A stretch of 42,325 nt of DNA from an uncultured Alphaproteobacteria bacterium (GTDB lineage: Bacteria; Pseudomonadota; Alphaproteobacteria; UBA7985; CAJQQZ01): assembly GCA_905480575.1 (NCBI GenBank), contig CAJQQZ010000121.1, positions 1 to 42,325 of the forward strand, written 5' to 3'. The position numbers were made by a program, and so were the translations under genes. A model generated the notes under the pieces. The model saw only the letters and a program-made list of their open reading frames with translations, ran no database searches and had not been told where the DNA came from. Position 1 is the stretch's first letter; each line of letters begins with the position of its first letter. Shown piece by piece: positions 1 through 8,175 of this stretch.

Positions 1-202
1 AACACGCTGCTTGCGCCAAACCAGCCGATCGCGCTAAATAACGTTTAGAGAGTGGAAGCTTGGCATGCGAATCATCCTTGGAAAGATTGAATCGCAAACT
101 TGCCAAAATTTCACGCTCTAAGCAAATTGTCGGGTAGTGTGACTCCAACTTGAAGCGGGAAGCATAAGTCATTGGAATCTTTGATTCATTTTGGCTCTGC
201 AT
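1..202 (-). CDS. Partial open frame, unknown protein, runs off the left edge
   Basis: On the minus strand an ATG at 202 opens a frame with no stop for 67 codons up to the window edge. The peptide starts MQSQNESKIPMTYASR and shows no motif, signal peptide or membrane segment that I recognise. A second Met lies 10 residues in. No good Shine-Dalgarno precedes either start. A stop-free run of this length can occur by chance, so this may not be a gene. It would be divergent from uvrC, with the 203-526 region between them. Confidence 0.3.
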   Translation of the reverse strand, partial: MQSQNESKIPMTYASRFKLESHYPTICLEREILASLRFNLSKDDSHAKLPLSKRYLARSAGLAQAAC

Positions 203-408
203 GTTTGAGTTGTTCACAGCTCCATCTCGATAGATCGACTCGTCTGTTAAAACAGCTCAAAGGAGTCAATTGGAATCATCAAATTCGATAAATAAAAATT
301 TACCCAATGAAATCAAATGCTTGAAAATTTTGCCTAATTTTTGTGCAGCCTGCAAAAACCTAAGGATTCCGGCTAGATAGCAAAAATTCACTTAATTAAC
401 CCACAAAG

Positions 409-417
409 TTATCCACA
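409..417 (+). promoter_or_regulatory. Perfect DnaA box
   Basis: The 9-mer TTATCCACA is an exact match to the consensus high-affinity DnaA box. Weaker two-mismatch relatives lie at 397-405 (TAACCCACA), 458-466 (GAATCCACA) and 210-218 (TTGTTCACA). The box is about 60 bp upstream of the candidate uvrC -10. It could mark DnaA control of uvrC or an origin-like element. One perfect box can also arise by chance. Confidence 0.5.
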
Positions 418-431
418 GAATTGTGAGTTTT

Positions 432-451
432 GCAAAATGCACCCATTTTGC
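432..451. repeat. Hairpin: 8-bp perfect inverted repeat, 4-nt loop
   Basis: GCAAAATG (432-439) pairs perfectly with CATTTTGC (444-451) across the loop CACC. The left arm overlaps a 10-bp palindrome TTTTGCAAAA (428-437). It sits between the DnaA box and the uvrC -10 and has no downstream T-tract, so a protein site or cruciform is likelier than a terminator. Confidence 0.5.
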
Positions 452-454
452 TCC

Positions 455-483
455 TTCGAATCCACAGAGATATCTTTTATAGT
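455..483 (+). promoter_or_regulatory. Candidate sigma70 promoter for uvrC
   Basis: A good -10 hexamer TATAGT at 478-483 is preceded, with a 17-bp spacer, by a weak -35 TTCGAA (455-460). A transcript would start near 490, some 37 nt before the uvrC ATG. The -35 matches consensus at only three of six positions, so an activator may be needed. Confidence 0.4.
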
Positions 484-526
484 CTAACCCTACGTGAGAT
501 CTTCCCTGGTATAAACCTTCACTAAT

Positions 527-2566
527 ATGGCAGACCGAAAACCCAAATCTAACCCTGATCCGTCGATGGGCGGCAAGCGTGCCGCAATGCCAGCGCGTGA
601 AAGCGAATGGTCAAACAAAGGTTTGCATGAGGCTCAGTCCAGCTTTGTTGCGGCTCCGAAGGAAAAAGAAGAGCAATCAGCGCAGAAGCCTAACCTTGAA
701 CTCGGTGTAGAGATTTTAAAGACAGAACTACGTACCATAAGTAACGAGCCTGGCGTTTATCGAATGTTGGACGTTCAAGGTGACCCGATCTATGTCGGCA
801 AAGCAAAAAACCTTAAGAAACGCGTCACCAATTACACACTGGTCAACAAGCTGCCCTACCGCCTGCAAAGGATGGTTTCTGAAACGCGGGCGCTAGAGAT
901 TGTCACAACTCACACCGAAGTTGAAGCGCTTTTGTTGGAAAGCAATCTCATCAAACGCTTCATGCCGCGTTACAACGTGTTACTGAGAGATGATAAGTCC
1001 TTCCCCTATATCCACATCTCCTATGAACATGAGTACCCCGAGATCAAGAAACATCGCGGTGCACAGGTAAAGAAAGGGGACTACTTCGGACCATTCGCGA
1101 ATGCTGGTGCTGTTAATCGGACACTGGCAACCTTGGAAAAAGCTTTCTTGCTGAGATCTTGCTCTGATTCAGTTTTCTCACAAAGAACCCGCCCCTGCTT
1201 GCAATATCAGATCAAGCGCTGTTCCGCTCCTTGCGTCGAAAAAATCTCTAGAGAATCCTACCGTGGTTTGGTCGATGAAGCGAAAGCCTTTCTGACGGGT
1301 GAAAATTCAAAGATCCAGGCACAGTTTGCACAAGAGATGCAAAAAGCAGCAGCCAATATGGACTACGAGACTGCGGCCGCCTACCGCGACCGCATTCGGG
1401 CTTTGACCGCGGTGCAGTCACGCCAAGACATCAATCTTGAGGGCTCAATCGGCGACGCAGATGTCATCGCAGGTCATCAGGCTGGTGGTCAAACCTGTAT
1501 TCAGGTGTTCTTTTTTAGAGCCGGGCGCAATTATGGTAACCGTGCCTATTACCCAAGCCACGACAAAAATGAAGGGCTAGCTTACGTGTTAGCTGCCTTC
1601 ATCGGCCAGTTTTATGACGACAAACCTGTGCCGCCTTTGCTGCTTCTTTCCGATGAGATCGACGATCAAAGCCTTGTCGAACAAGCTTTGACGATCAAAG
1701 CTGATCGAAAGGTTGAATTGCGAGCGCCGAAGCGAGGCGACAAACGCAAGCTTGTCGACCATGCATTGAACAATGCTCGCGACGCGCTGGGACGCAAGCA
1801 GGCAGAGACCTCTGCTCAGGCCAAACTACTCACCAAAGTCGGTGAAATCATGGGCATGAAAGAGCGGCCAAATCGGATTGAAGTCTACGACAACTCTCAC
1901 ATCCAGGGAACCGATGCTTACGGCGCGATGATCGTCGCCGGACCAGATGGATTTATGAAGTCCGCTTATCGGAAATTTAAAATCCAGGGATCGGCCAGGG
2001 TAGGCGCGGAGAACTTTGAACCCGGCGACGATTACGCCATGATGCGGGAAGTTCTTTACCGTCGTCTCTCAAGAACATTAAAAGAAGATCCTGAGAAAAG
2101 AGGTTCTTCTTGGCCAGACCTCTTGTTGATCGATGGTGGCAAAGGACAGTTGAGTTCGGTGATGGCCGTTGTGAAAGAACTGGGTCTAGAGCAAAATATA
2201 ACTGTCTGCGCGATTGCCAAAGGACCCGACAGAAACGCCGGTCGAGAAGAATTCTTCATGGAGGGACGACCTTCCTTTTCCCTCGAAACCAACGATCCCG
2301 CTCTCTACTTCCTGCAGCGCTTGCGCGATGAAGCGCACCGCTTCGTTATTGGCAGCCATCGAACTGGGCGTCAAAAGAAGTATCAGCGTTCCGCACTCGA
2401 TGAAATTCAAGGCATTGGTGCTAGCCGAAAGAAGTCCCTCCTCCTGCATTTTGGCTCCGCCAAAGCGGTGGAAAGAGCCGGTTTGAGTGACCTGGAAGCC
2501 GTCGACGGAATTTCAAGATCCGTGGCCCAAAAGATTTACAATCACTTTCACAGCGATTTGGCTTGA
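527..2566 (+). CDS. uvrC: Excinuclease ABC subunit C
   Basis: UvrC makes the two incisions around a lesion in nucleotide excision repair after UvrA/UvrB recognition. The GIY-YIG nuclease domain starts at about residue 76 (GVYRM ... YVGKAKNLKKR). Four cysteines spaced C-x11-C-x7-C-x3-C (RSC ... RPC ... KRC ... APC) match the family's cysteine cluster. A UvrB-binding UVR segment follows (NMDYETAAAYRDRIRAL), then the C-terminal RNase H-like nuclease (YDNSHIQGTDAYGAM, LLLIDGGKGQL) and tandem helix-hairpin-helix motifs near the end. At 679 aa it carries a polar N-terminal extension of about 60 residues compared with E. coli UvrC. No clear Shine-Dalgarno precedes the ATG, so an internal start (Met15 or Met21) is possible. 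pgsA follows 59 bp downstream. Confidence 0.97.
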   Translation: MADRKPKSNPDPSMGGKRAAMPARESEWSNKGLHEAQSSFVAAPKEKEEQSAQKPNLELGVEILKTELRTISNEPGVYRMLDVQGDPIYVGKAKNLKKRVTNYTLVNKLPYRLQRMVSETRALEIVTTHTEVEALLLESNLIKRFMPRYNVLLRDDKSFPYIHISYEHEYPEIKKHRGAQVKKGDYFGPFANAGAVNRTLATLEKAFLLRSCSDSVFSQRTRPCLQYQIKRCSAPCVEKISRESYRGLVDEAKAFLTGENSKIQAQFAQEMQKAAANMDYETAAAYRDRIRALTAVQSRQDINLEGSIGDADVIAGHQAGGQTCIQVFFFRAGRNYGNRAYYPSHDKNEGLAYVLAAFIGQFYDDKPVPPLLLLSDEIDDQSLVEQALTIKADRKVELRAPKRGDKRKLVDHALNNARDALGRKQAETSAQAKLLTKVGEIMGMKERPNRIEVYDNSHIQGTDAYGAMIVAGPDGFMKSAYRKFKIQGSARVGAENFEPGDDYAMMREVLYRRLSRTLKEDPEKRGSSWPDLLLIDGGKGQLSSVMAVVKELGLEQNITVCAIAKGPDRNAGREEFFMEGRPSFSLETNDPALYFLQRLRDEAHRFVIGSHRTGRQKKYQRSALDEIQGIGASRKKSLLLHFGSAKAVERAGLSDLEAVDGISRSVAQKIYNHFHSDLA

Positions 2567-2625
2567 GTTAAGCCTTTCAGTCAAGCTATTCTGCATTCTT
2601 AGCTGGAAGACTGTAATCAAGGCGT

Positions 2626-3207
2626 ATGTTCTCTACTTTACCCAATACTTTAACGACGCTCAGAATTATGATGGTGCCCATCATAGTGCTTCTGATCGCA
2701 TTTGATTCCTTTTGGCCCAGATGGATCGCTTTGGCGCTCTTTGTTGCCGCCAGCATCACAGATTACTTTGACGGCAAGATCGCCCGCGCTGAAGGGAGCA
2801 TCACCCCCCTCGGCCAGGTCATGGACCCGATCGCCGATAAGCTGCTCGTGGTATCCACACTCGTTATGTTGATCGCGGTTGATTCCATTGCGGGCCACGC
2901 CATCATTGCAGCTCTCATTATATTAGTGCGCGAGATCGTCATCGCTGGCATGCGTGAGTTCTTAGCAGGCTCAAAGATTAAGCTCCCCGTCAGCAATCTG
3001 GCAAAATGGAAAACCGCCGTTCAAATGGTGGCGCTCGGCTTCTTGATTGTTGATCAATATGGCCCCTGGTGGAGTGATTGGCTCGTTAAGCACTCGATTC
3101 ACTACATTGGTGATCTTTTACTTTGGATCGCTGCGGCCTTCACAGCAATCTCTGGCTATAGCTACTTACGCCGCGGCCTAGACTACATTCAAAAGCTCCC
3201 TTCCTGA
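2626..3207 (+). CDS. pgsA: CDP-diacylglycerol-glycerol-3-phosphate 3-phosphatidyltransferase
   Basis: An inner-membrane enzyme that transfers a phosphatidyl group from CDP-diacylglycerol to glycerol-3-phosphate, the committed step to phosphatidylglycerol and cardiolipin. The CDP-alcohol phosphatidyltransferase motif D-x2-D-G-x2-A-R-x8-G-x3-D-x3-D is complete (DYFDGKIAR then GQVMDPIAD). The length of 193 aa and several hydrophobic helices fit PgsA. The uvrC-pgsA pairing recurs in many proteobacteria. It lies 10 bp ahead of mobB, so it is probably co-transcribed with the molybdopterin genes. Confidence 0.95.
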   Translation: MFSTLPNTLTTLRIMMVPIIVLLIAFDSFWPRWIALALFVAASITDYFDGKIARAEGSITPLGQVMDPIADKLLVVSTLVMLIAVDSIAGHAIIAALIILVREIVIAGMREFLAGSKIKLPVSNLAKWKTAVQMVALGFLIVDQYGPWWSDWLVKHSIHYIGDLLLWIAAAFTAISGYSYLRRGLDYIQKLPS

Positions 3208-3217
3208 TCGGATAAAC

Positions 3218-3730
3218 GTGAAATTTTTTGGTATCTCAGGATGGAGCGGAAGTGGTAAAACCACCCTCCTCGTTAAGCTTATCCCTGCTCTCAAAGAAAA
3301 AGGCCTCAAGGTCTCAACTATTAAACACGCCCATCATCGGTTTGATGTTGATAAGCCGGGTAAGGACTCATACCGTCATCGTGACGCTGGCGCGACCGAG
3401 GTTCTGATCTCCTCTCACCATCGCTGGGCTTTGCTTCATGAGTTAGAGGACGAAGGCGAACCTAGCCTGCAAGAGCTAACGGCCCATATGTCAGCCGTTG
3501 ACATTTTGTTGGTTGAAGGTTTCAAGTCGGAAAGCCACATGAAGATGGAAATCCACCGCCCAAGTGTCGGAAAGCCTTTGATTGCTGCCCAAGACCCGAC
3601 TATCCTTGGTGTTGCAACAGACGAACCAGAAATCATTCGCTCCATGCTTCCCGACGAAGTCGTTTTGCTGGACTTGAATGATGTCGCGGCCATTGCAGAA
3701 TTTGTGTTGGCCAAAGCCGAACCTCTATAG
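3218..3730 (+). CDS. mobB: Molybdopterin-guanine dinucleotide biosynthesis protein B
   Basis: MobB is a GTP-binding accessory protein in conversion of Mo-molybdopterin to the guanine dinucleotide form, working with MobA. The start is GTG. A Walker A motif (GWSGSGKTT, residues 8-16) opens the protein, and the family's DILLVEGFK segment is present near the middle. The length of 170 aa is typical. It sits 10 bp after pgsA and 8 bp before moeA. No mobA lies in the window, so the partner must be elsewhere if nucleotide-form cofactor is made. Confidence 0.93.
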   Translation: MKFFGISGWSGSGKTTLLVKLIPALKEKGLKVSTIKHAHHRFDVDKPGKDSYRHRDAGATEVLISSHHRWALLHELEDEGEPSLQELTAHMSAVDILLVEGFKSESHMKMEIHRPSVGKPLIAAQDPTILGVATDEPEIIRSMLPDEVVLLDLNDVAAIAEFVLAKAEPL

Positions 3731-3738
3731 GTGCTTCT

Positions 3739-5010
3739 ATGGCTCAGTTGAGCGATGATTGTTTTGCATTCGATGGCCCGTTGATGCCATTCGACGAAGC
3801 CTTGGAAGAGCTTCGCAAAAGGCTTCAGCCCATCATTCGTCCAGAAAACATTCCAACTCAATTTGGCCTTGATCGTTTCCTCGCCTCAAACGTCATCTCA
3901 ACAGAGACAGTCCCTCCTGCTGATAACTCAGCCGTTGACGGGTTTGCAATCCATTTCGACGATCTATACAGCGACCAGCCAACAACTTTGCCCGTGATAG
4001 GCCGCGCCGCGGCTGGCCATCCCTTCACCAAAGAATTTACCCGTGGAAGCGCGGTTCAAATATTCACCGGCGCTATCATGCCGTCAAACACTGACACTGT
4101 CATGATGTCGGAAGATTGCCAAACGGTCGAGAATAAAGCCGGAGACGTTCTGACAGTTACGATTGCCCCCGGCATTAAGCGAGGGGCCAACAGTAGGCGA
4201 GCCGGTGAAGATATTTCTTCCGGTCAGATCGTTTTAAGAAAAGGGCACAGACTTCGGCCGCAAGATATCGGCATGCTTGCAGCTGCTGGTTATAAAACCG
4301 TCGCAGTGAATAAACCTCTAAAGGTGGCATTGCTATCGACAGGCGACGAGCTTCGCGAACCTGGAGTTTCTGCCTCTCCAGGAACGATTTGCGATTCAAA
4401 CCGCCATGCCCTGCGTTCATTCCTAGAAGCCTCAGGCTGTGTCGTCACCGATCTAGGCATCCAAAAGGACGATCTCGGTGAAATTTCCGGCGCGCTCCAT
4501 AAAGCCGCTGCAAACCACGATCTCATTCTCTCTTCTGGTGGCATGTCCATTGGCAAAGAAGATCATGTGAAATCAGCGGTTGAAGACCTCGGTTCTCTGT
4601 TTTTCTGGCGCTTAGCAATCAAACCTGGCCGCCCGATTGCCTTTGGCCAAGTTAAGGACTGTATCTTTGTCGGATTGCCTGGGAATCCTGCTGCGGCCAT
4701 TGTGACTTTTCTCACGCTGGTTCGACCACTTCTGTATCATTTAAAAGGCGGCCAGTTGAATGCATTCCGCTTCAACGTTAGCGCAGACTTCCACCACAAA
4801 AAGAAGCCTGGGCGGCGAGAATGGCTACGGGCCTCCCTTCACCAGTCAGAAAATGGAGGGTTTAACGCGCGGAAATTCTCACGCGAAGGTGCGGGCATCT
4901 TGTCTTCACTTGTCGAGGCAGATGGCTTAGTTGAGATAGCAGAAGACGTCTTGGCCATTGCGCCTGGCGACCAACTCCAGTTCTTGCCCTTTTCAGAGGC
5001 CTTAAAATGA
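3739..5010 (+). CDS. moeA: Molybdopterin molybdenumtransferase MoeA
   Basis: MoeA inserts molybdate into (adenylylated) molybdopterin, completing the molybdenum cofactor in the cytoplasm. Family motifs are in order: PPADNSAVDGFA (59-70), TGDEL (201-205), SSGGMSIGKEDHV (265-277), KPGRP (295-299) and GLPGNPAA (312-319). The length of 423 aa is close to the 411 aa of E. coli MoeA. The last codons overlap the moaD start by 4 nt (ATGA), which suggests translational coupling within mobB-moeA-moaD-moaE. Confidence 0.96.
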   Translation: MAQLSDDCFAFDGPLMPFDEALEELRKRLQPIIRPENIPTQFGLDRFLASNVISTETVPPADNSAVDGFAIHFDDLYSDQPTTLPVIGRAAAGHPFTKEFTRGSAVQIFTGAIMPSNTDTVMMSEDCQTVENKAGDVLTVTIAPGIKRGANSRRAGEDISSGQIVLRKGHRLRPQDIGMLAAAGYKTVAVNKPLKVALLSTGDELREPGVSASPGTICDSNRHALRSFLEASGCVVTDLGIQKDDLGEISGALHKAAANHDLILSSGGMSIGKEDHVKSAVEDLGSLFFWRLAIKPGRPIAFGQVKDCIFVGLPGNPAAAIVTFLTLVRPLLYHLKGGQLNAFRFNVSADFHHKKKPGRREWLRASLHQSENGGFNARKFSREGAGILSSLVEADGLVEIAEDVLAIAPGDQLQFLPFSEALK

Positions 5011-5258
5011 AACTTCTTTACTTCGCATGGGTTAAAGACCGCATCGGCCTTTCAGAGGAAACAGTCTCCCTGCCGGAACAAGTGACCACGATTTCTGAGC
5101 TGCTGGATTGGCTTTCGTCTCGCGGTGAGAACTATGCATCCGCGATAAACGAAGGCAAGACGGTGAGAATTGCCGTCAATCAAAACTATGCGCCTGAAGA
5201 TCGCTCCATCACTGACGGCGATGAGATCGCCTTGTTCCCGCCGGTAACAGGAGGCTAA
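5007..5258 (+). CDS. moaD: Molybdopterin synthase sulfur-carrier subunit MoaD
   Basis: MoaD carries a C-terminal thiocarboxylate that donates sulfur to precursor Z in molybdopterin synthase. The 83-aa ubiquitin-like protein ends in the diagnostic Gly-Gly (PPVTGG). The start codon overlaps the end of moeA by 4 nt. moaE begins 1 nt after the stop, as expected for the two subunits of one enzyme. Confidence 0.95.
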   Translation: MKLLYFAWVKDRIGLSEETVSLPEQVTTISELLDWLSSRGENYASAINEGKTVRIAVNQNYAPEDRSITDGDEIALFPPVTGG

Positions 5259-5259
5259 G

Positions 5260-5709
5260 ATGATAAGGGTCCAAAGTGAAGACTTCGACTTTGGAGCGGA
5301 AATCAAAGCGCTCTCAAGGGATAACCATCAAATTGGCGGCCTGTGCTCCTTTGTTGGTTTAGTTCGGGATATTCATCCAGATGCCGAAAACCAGGCCATG
5401 ACCCTGGAACATTACCCAGGCATGACAGAAAAGATGCTGGAAGAAATTGAGCAAGAGGCCCAAACCCGTTGGCCCTTAGAAGCGTCTCTAATCATCCATC
5501 GCTTTGGGCGTTTGGAGCCAGGCGACCAAATCGTGCTCGTCGCAACAGCCAGCCGACACCGTGAAGCTGCTTTTGAATCCTGCCATTTCCTGATGGACTG
5601 GTTGAAGACCAAAGCTCCCTTTTGGAAACTGGAAGAAGTTGACGGCAAAGGCGAATGGGTTGAAGCTAGAGACAGTGACGACAAAGCTACAAGGAAATGG
5701 CAACAATGA
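5260..5709 (+). CDS. moaE: Molybdopterin synthase catalytic subunit MoaE
   Basis: MoaE is the large, catalytic subunit of molybdopterin synthase and forms an MoaD2-MoaE2 complex that adds the dithiolene sulfurs to cyclic pyranopterin. The family block around the active-site lysines is seen (DWLKTKAPFWKLEE), along with a conserved GLVRD segment near residue 35. The length of 149 aa is normal. An AGGAGG-type ribosome binding site lies just before the ATG, inside the moaD stop region. The 3' end overlaps the next gene. Confidence 0.95.
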   Translation: MIRVQSEDFDFGAEIKALSRDNHQIGGLCSFVGLVRDIHPDAENQAMTLEHYPGMTEKMLEEIEQEAQTRWPLEASLIIHRFGRLEPGDQIVLVATASRHREAAFESCHFLMDWLKTKAPFWKLEEVDGKGEWVEARDSDDKATRKWQQ

Positions 5710-6095
5710 TCGAAGCTTTTCTAGCACTCCGAGCCGGTGTTGAAGCAAGCCCCTTATGGGTTCAAATTTGGGTTAACTTCATGGGCGTCGTCGTCTTTTG
5801 GCTGCCTTTGGTTTTTGCCTACAAACGCGTTGAAGCGCGCTGGACGCTGCTGGCAACTCTTTGCGCCGTCATTGTCATGTTGGTTCTGGTCACCAATCTT
5901 GGTTATGGCAGACACTTGGGTCTCGGCCACGTCCTGTTCTGGACCCCACTCGCCGTTTACCTCTGGAAACGCAAAAGCAGTTGGAATGTCGGCGGCAGCT
6001 GGAGTGGTAAATGGATCCTGGTCCTCTTCGTTACAATTACCGCTTCCTTGGTTATCGATTACATTGACGTTGCTCGTTATCTCCTAAACGTCTGA
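5706..6095 (+). CDS. Small multi-pass membrane protein, unknown function
   Basis: A 129-aa very hydrophobic protein with about four predicted membrane helices separated by short basic loops. I do not recognise a named family. I chose the ATG at 5706 because it forms an ATGA overlap with the moaE stop and has an AAGGA Shine-Dalgarno about 11 nt upstream. An in-frame ATG at 5697 would place that site almost on the start codon. The overlap suggests co-translation with moaE, but nothing in the sequence ties it to molybdenum metabolism. Confidence 0.75.
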   Translation: MIEAFLALRAGVEASPLWVQIWVNFMGVVVFWLPLVFAYKRVEARWTLLATLCAVIVMLVLVTNLGYGRHLGLGHVLFWTPLAVYLWKRKSSWNVGGSWSGKWILVLFVTITASLVIDYIDVARYLLNV

Positions 6096-6106
6096 GTTCG
6101 ACCGCT

Positions 6107-6913
6107 ATGTCTAAACATAGTCTCTATCAAGTTGATGCATTTGCAGAGCAGCTGTTTTCCGGCAATCCAGCCGCCGTCATGGTCCTTGACGATTGGCTAT
6201 CTGATGATCTCATGCAGGCTATTGCGATGGAGAACAATCTAGCGGAAACGGCTTTTGTTCGCTGCAACGATGGAAACTATGACCTTCGCTGGTTCACACC
6301 CACCCACGAGGTTGCCTTTTGTGGTCATGCGACCTTGGCCACGGCACATGTTCTCTTTTCGGAATTGAATGAGGAGAACGAGATAACCTTCAACACCAAC
6401 CAAGTAGGAACGTTGAAAGTTAAGTCAGTTAGCAACAATCGTTATCAAATGGACTTCCCCACTTTCGGCCCAGAGAAGTTCGACGCCGTCCCCCAGCTGC
6501 TGAACGAACTTTTCCCAAATGATCAATTTGAGCTGTTCAGAAATTTTGAGAATTTCTTCGTGGTTTTAGAAAGCGAAGCAGACGTTCGCGGTTACCAACC
6601 CAATCTTGAGAAAATTAGCCAATTCGGAGAAATCGGATTGGTTATCACAGCACAAGCAGATCCGGGGCAGCCCTATAATTTTGTTTCCCGATACTTTGTT
6701 CCTGGCGCTGGCATTCCCGAAGATCCAGTTACCGGTTCCATCCATTCCACACTTGTTCCCTACTGGAGCACCAAACTCGGAAAATCTCATCTGCAAGCCT
6801 TTCAAGCCTCAAAACGGGGCGGTCACTTAGACTGTGAACTTCACAATGATCGGCTGTTTATCCGAGGATCAGCCGTCACGTTCTTTAAAGCCGAGTTGAA
6901 ACTTCCAACCTAA
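6107..6913 (+). CDS. PhzF family isomerase-like protein
   Basis: PhzF-fold proteins resemble diaminopimelate epimerase. PhzF itself isomerises an intermediate in phenazine synthesis, but most homologues have unknown substrates. The catalytic Glu is present (NNLAETAF, Glu47), as are FCGHATLA (71-78) and the second-domain signature EDPVTGS. The length of 268 aa is typical. No other phenazine gene is nearby, so a phenazine role is unlikely. The 3' end overlaps the opposing VOC gene by 4 nt. Confidence 0.88.
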   Translation: MSKHSLYQVDAFAEQLFSGNPAAVMVLDDWLSDDLMQAIAMENNLAETAFVRCNDGNYDLRWFTPTHEVAFCGHATLATAHVLFSELNEENEITFNTNQVGTLKVKSVSNNRYQMDFPTFGPEKFDAVPQLLNELFPNDQFELFRNFENFFVVLESEADVRGYQPNLEKISQFGEIGLVITAQADPGQPYNFVSRYFVPGAGIPEDPVTGSIHSTLVPYWSTKLGKSHLQAFQASKRGGHLDCELHNDRLFIRGSAVTFFKAELKLPT

Positions 6914-7257
6914 GAAGTTGTCCAAACAGCGAGCTCATAGCCGTCCAAATCGGCGAAGTGAAATCTCTGCCCACCTGGAAAATCAAAGATATCTTGAACG
7001 ATCTGTCCACCGGATGCTTTCACCGCTTCTTGGACGGCCGCGAGGTCATCCCCATAAAGGACCACCAACGCGCCTCCTTTCAGCTGGGTTTCTTCCGTCA
7101 AAGCAAAGCCGCCCTTCATCTGACCATCATCAAATTCACAGTAAGCAGGGCCATAATCCGTGAAAGTCCAGCCAAAAACATCGCCGTAGAAAGTCTTGCT
7201 CCGGGCAATATCCTTTACCGCAAACTCTATGTAGTTGATCGTCTTGTCTTTGCTCAT
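6910..7257 (-). CDS. VOC (glyoxalase/bleomycin-resistance) family protein
   Basis: A 115-aa single vicinal-oxygen-chelate module, with the opening strand YIEFAVKDIARSKTFYGDVFGW and the closing FHFADLDGYELAVW that are typical of the fold. Members are metal-dependent lyases, isomerases or dioxygenases, or antibiotic-binding proteins, and the substrate here cannot be told. I place the start at the ATG at 7257 (MSKDK) because an AGAAAGG ribosome binding site precedes it. A longer reading from 7302 would put 15 unlikely residues in front. It converges on the PhzF gene. Confidence 0.82.
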   Translation of the reverse strand: MSKDKTINYIEFAVKDIARSKTFYGDVFGWTFTDYGPAYCEFDDGQMKGGFALTEETQLKGGALVVLYGDDLAAVQEAVKASGGQIVQDIFDFPGGQRFHFADLDGYELAVWTTS

Positions 7258-7326
7258 GGCAGAAAACCTTTCTCGTTTCTCCACTTTTGTAATGCAGGCC
7301 AAAGGCTTTGCCTATAGTGAGAATGA

Positions 7327-8166
7327 ATGCGTGCCCTCACTCTTACTTTTTTGTCCCTTTCTGCTTGGATCGGCATAAGCTTCTCTGCAATGGCTAAGAC
7401 GGCCTGCTTCGATCAAACCCTGTGTGTTGACAAACGGCAGGAACGTAATCGCATCCATTTCAAAGTCACCAACCTCAAACCCCAAATGACGATTACAGGC
7501 AAGTTCACTTTCCTTCTGACCAATATGGAAGTCGTGGACGGAACCGCGAGTCCGTTTGTGTTAAAGGGTGGGGAAACCAGGGACTTGTTCACGTTGCTAG
7601 GGTCGGAAGACGGGCGGTGGCAGTACCATCAAAGCGTCTTTTGGGCCCGAGGAAACCATTTCGATCTCCCAGATGAAGAAGTCATTTATCACCTTCCCTT
7701 CGCTATCGAGCAGTCTTATGCCGTGCTTCAAGGATGCAACAGCGAGTTCACACACCGCGATCATGATGCAAACTCAATTGATTTCGACATGCCCGTTGGC
7801 TCTGAAGTTCATGCGGCACGCGGTGGCCTGATCGTTGACCTCAAAGAAGATTCACAAACCGGCGGTAACAGCCCTTCACTCAGACTATCTGGGAACAAAA
7901 TCATCATCGAACATGATGATGGAACGATGGCTCAATACGGTCACCTGCACTACAAAGGCGCTGTTCCAGCCCTTGGTGACAGAGTTGTTATAGGCCAGTT
8001 GATCGGCTACTCAGGCAACACAGGTTACAGTTCTCACCCTCATCTCCATTTCGGTGTTACGGCCGCTACAAAGTCCGGTTTGGCGAAAAGTCTGCCAATC
8101 ACTTTTCAAACCAGTGAAGGCGCGGTAGTCTGCCCACCAAAAGGTACACTGCTCTCACATCCCTAA
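7327..8166 (+). CDS. Secreted M23 family (LytM-like) metallopeptidase
   Basis: A 279-aa protein with a signal peptide (hydrophobic residues 5-21, cleavage after AMA). The C-terminal half is an M23 peptidase: DFDMPVGSEVHAARGG with ligand Asp152, GHLHYKG near 205, and HPHLHFG with the His-x-His pair at 239/241. A His upstream of Asp152 (143 or 146) completes the zinc site. Such enzymes cleave peptidoglycan cross-links, though some act on secreted peptides. The N-terminal 130 residues look like a beta-rich domain I cannot name. A -10-like TATAGT at 7313-7318 lies only 9 nt before the ATG and there is no Shine-Dalgarno, so the mRNA could be leaderless. Confidence 0.87.
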   Translation: MRALTLTFLSLSAWIGISFSAMAKTACFDQTLCVDKRQERNRIHFKVTNLKPQMTITGKFTFLLTNMEVVDGTASPFVLKGGETRDLFTLLGSEDGRWQYHQSVFWARGNHFDLPDEEVIYHLPFAIEQSYAVLQGCNSEFTHRDHDANSIDFDMPVGSEVHAARGGLIVDLKEDSQTGGNSPSLRLSGNKIIIEHDDGTMAQYGHLHYKGAVPALGDRVVIGQLIGYSGNTGYSSHPHLHFGVTAATKSGLAKSLPITFQTSEGAVVCPPKGTLLSHP

Positions 8167-8175
8167 GGACAATCC

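Larger units (their letters stand above)
203..526. other. AT-rich intergenic region upstream of uvrC
   Basis: This is the longest non-coding stretch in the window and is visibly richer in A+T than its surroundings. It holds a short palindrome CTGTTAAAACAG (244-255), a perfect DnaA box, an 8-bp hairpin and a candidate -10 element, each listed separately. No tRNA-like cloverleaf or convincing ORF is seen. Confidence 0.6.

Noticed and set aside
1-526. Chromosomal origin of replication
   Set aside because: Only one perfect DnaA box and no origin-linked genes such as hemE, dnaA or parAB; kept only as a regulatory or origin-like possibility.
2056-2486. Several 73-90 aa open frames on both strands inside uvrC
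   Set aside because: They lie fully within the uvrC frame, lack ribosome binding sites and show no family features; they are by-products of its codon use.
6107-6913. Phenazine biosynthesis locus
   Set aside because: Only a PhzF-like gene is present; the family is broad and no other phz gene is adjacent.
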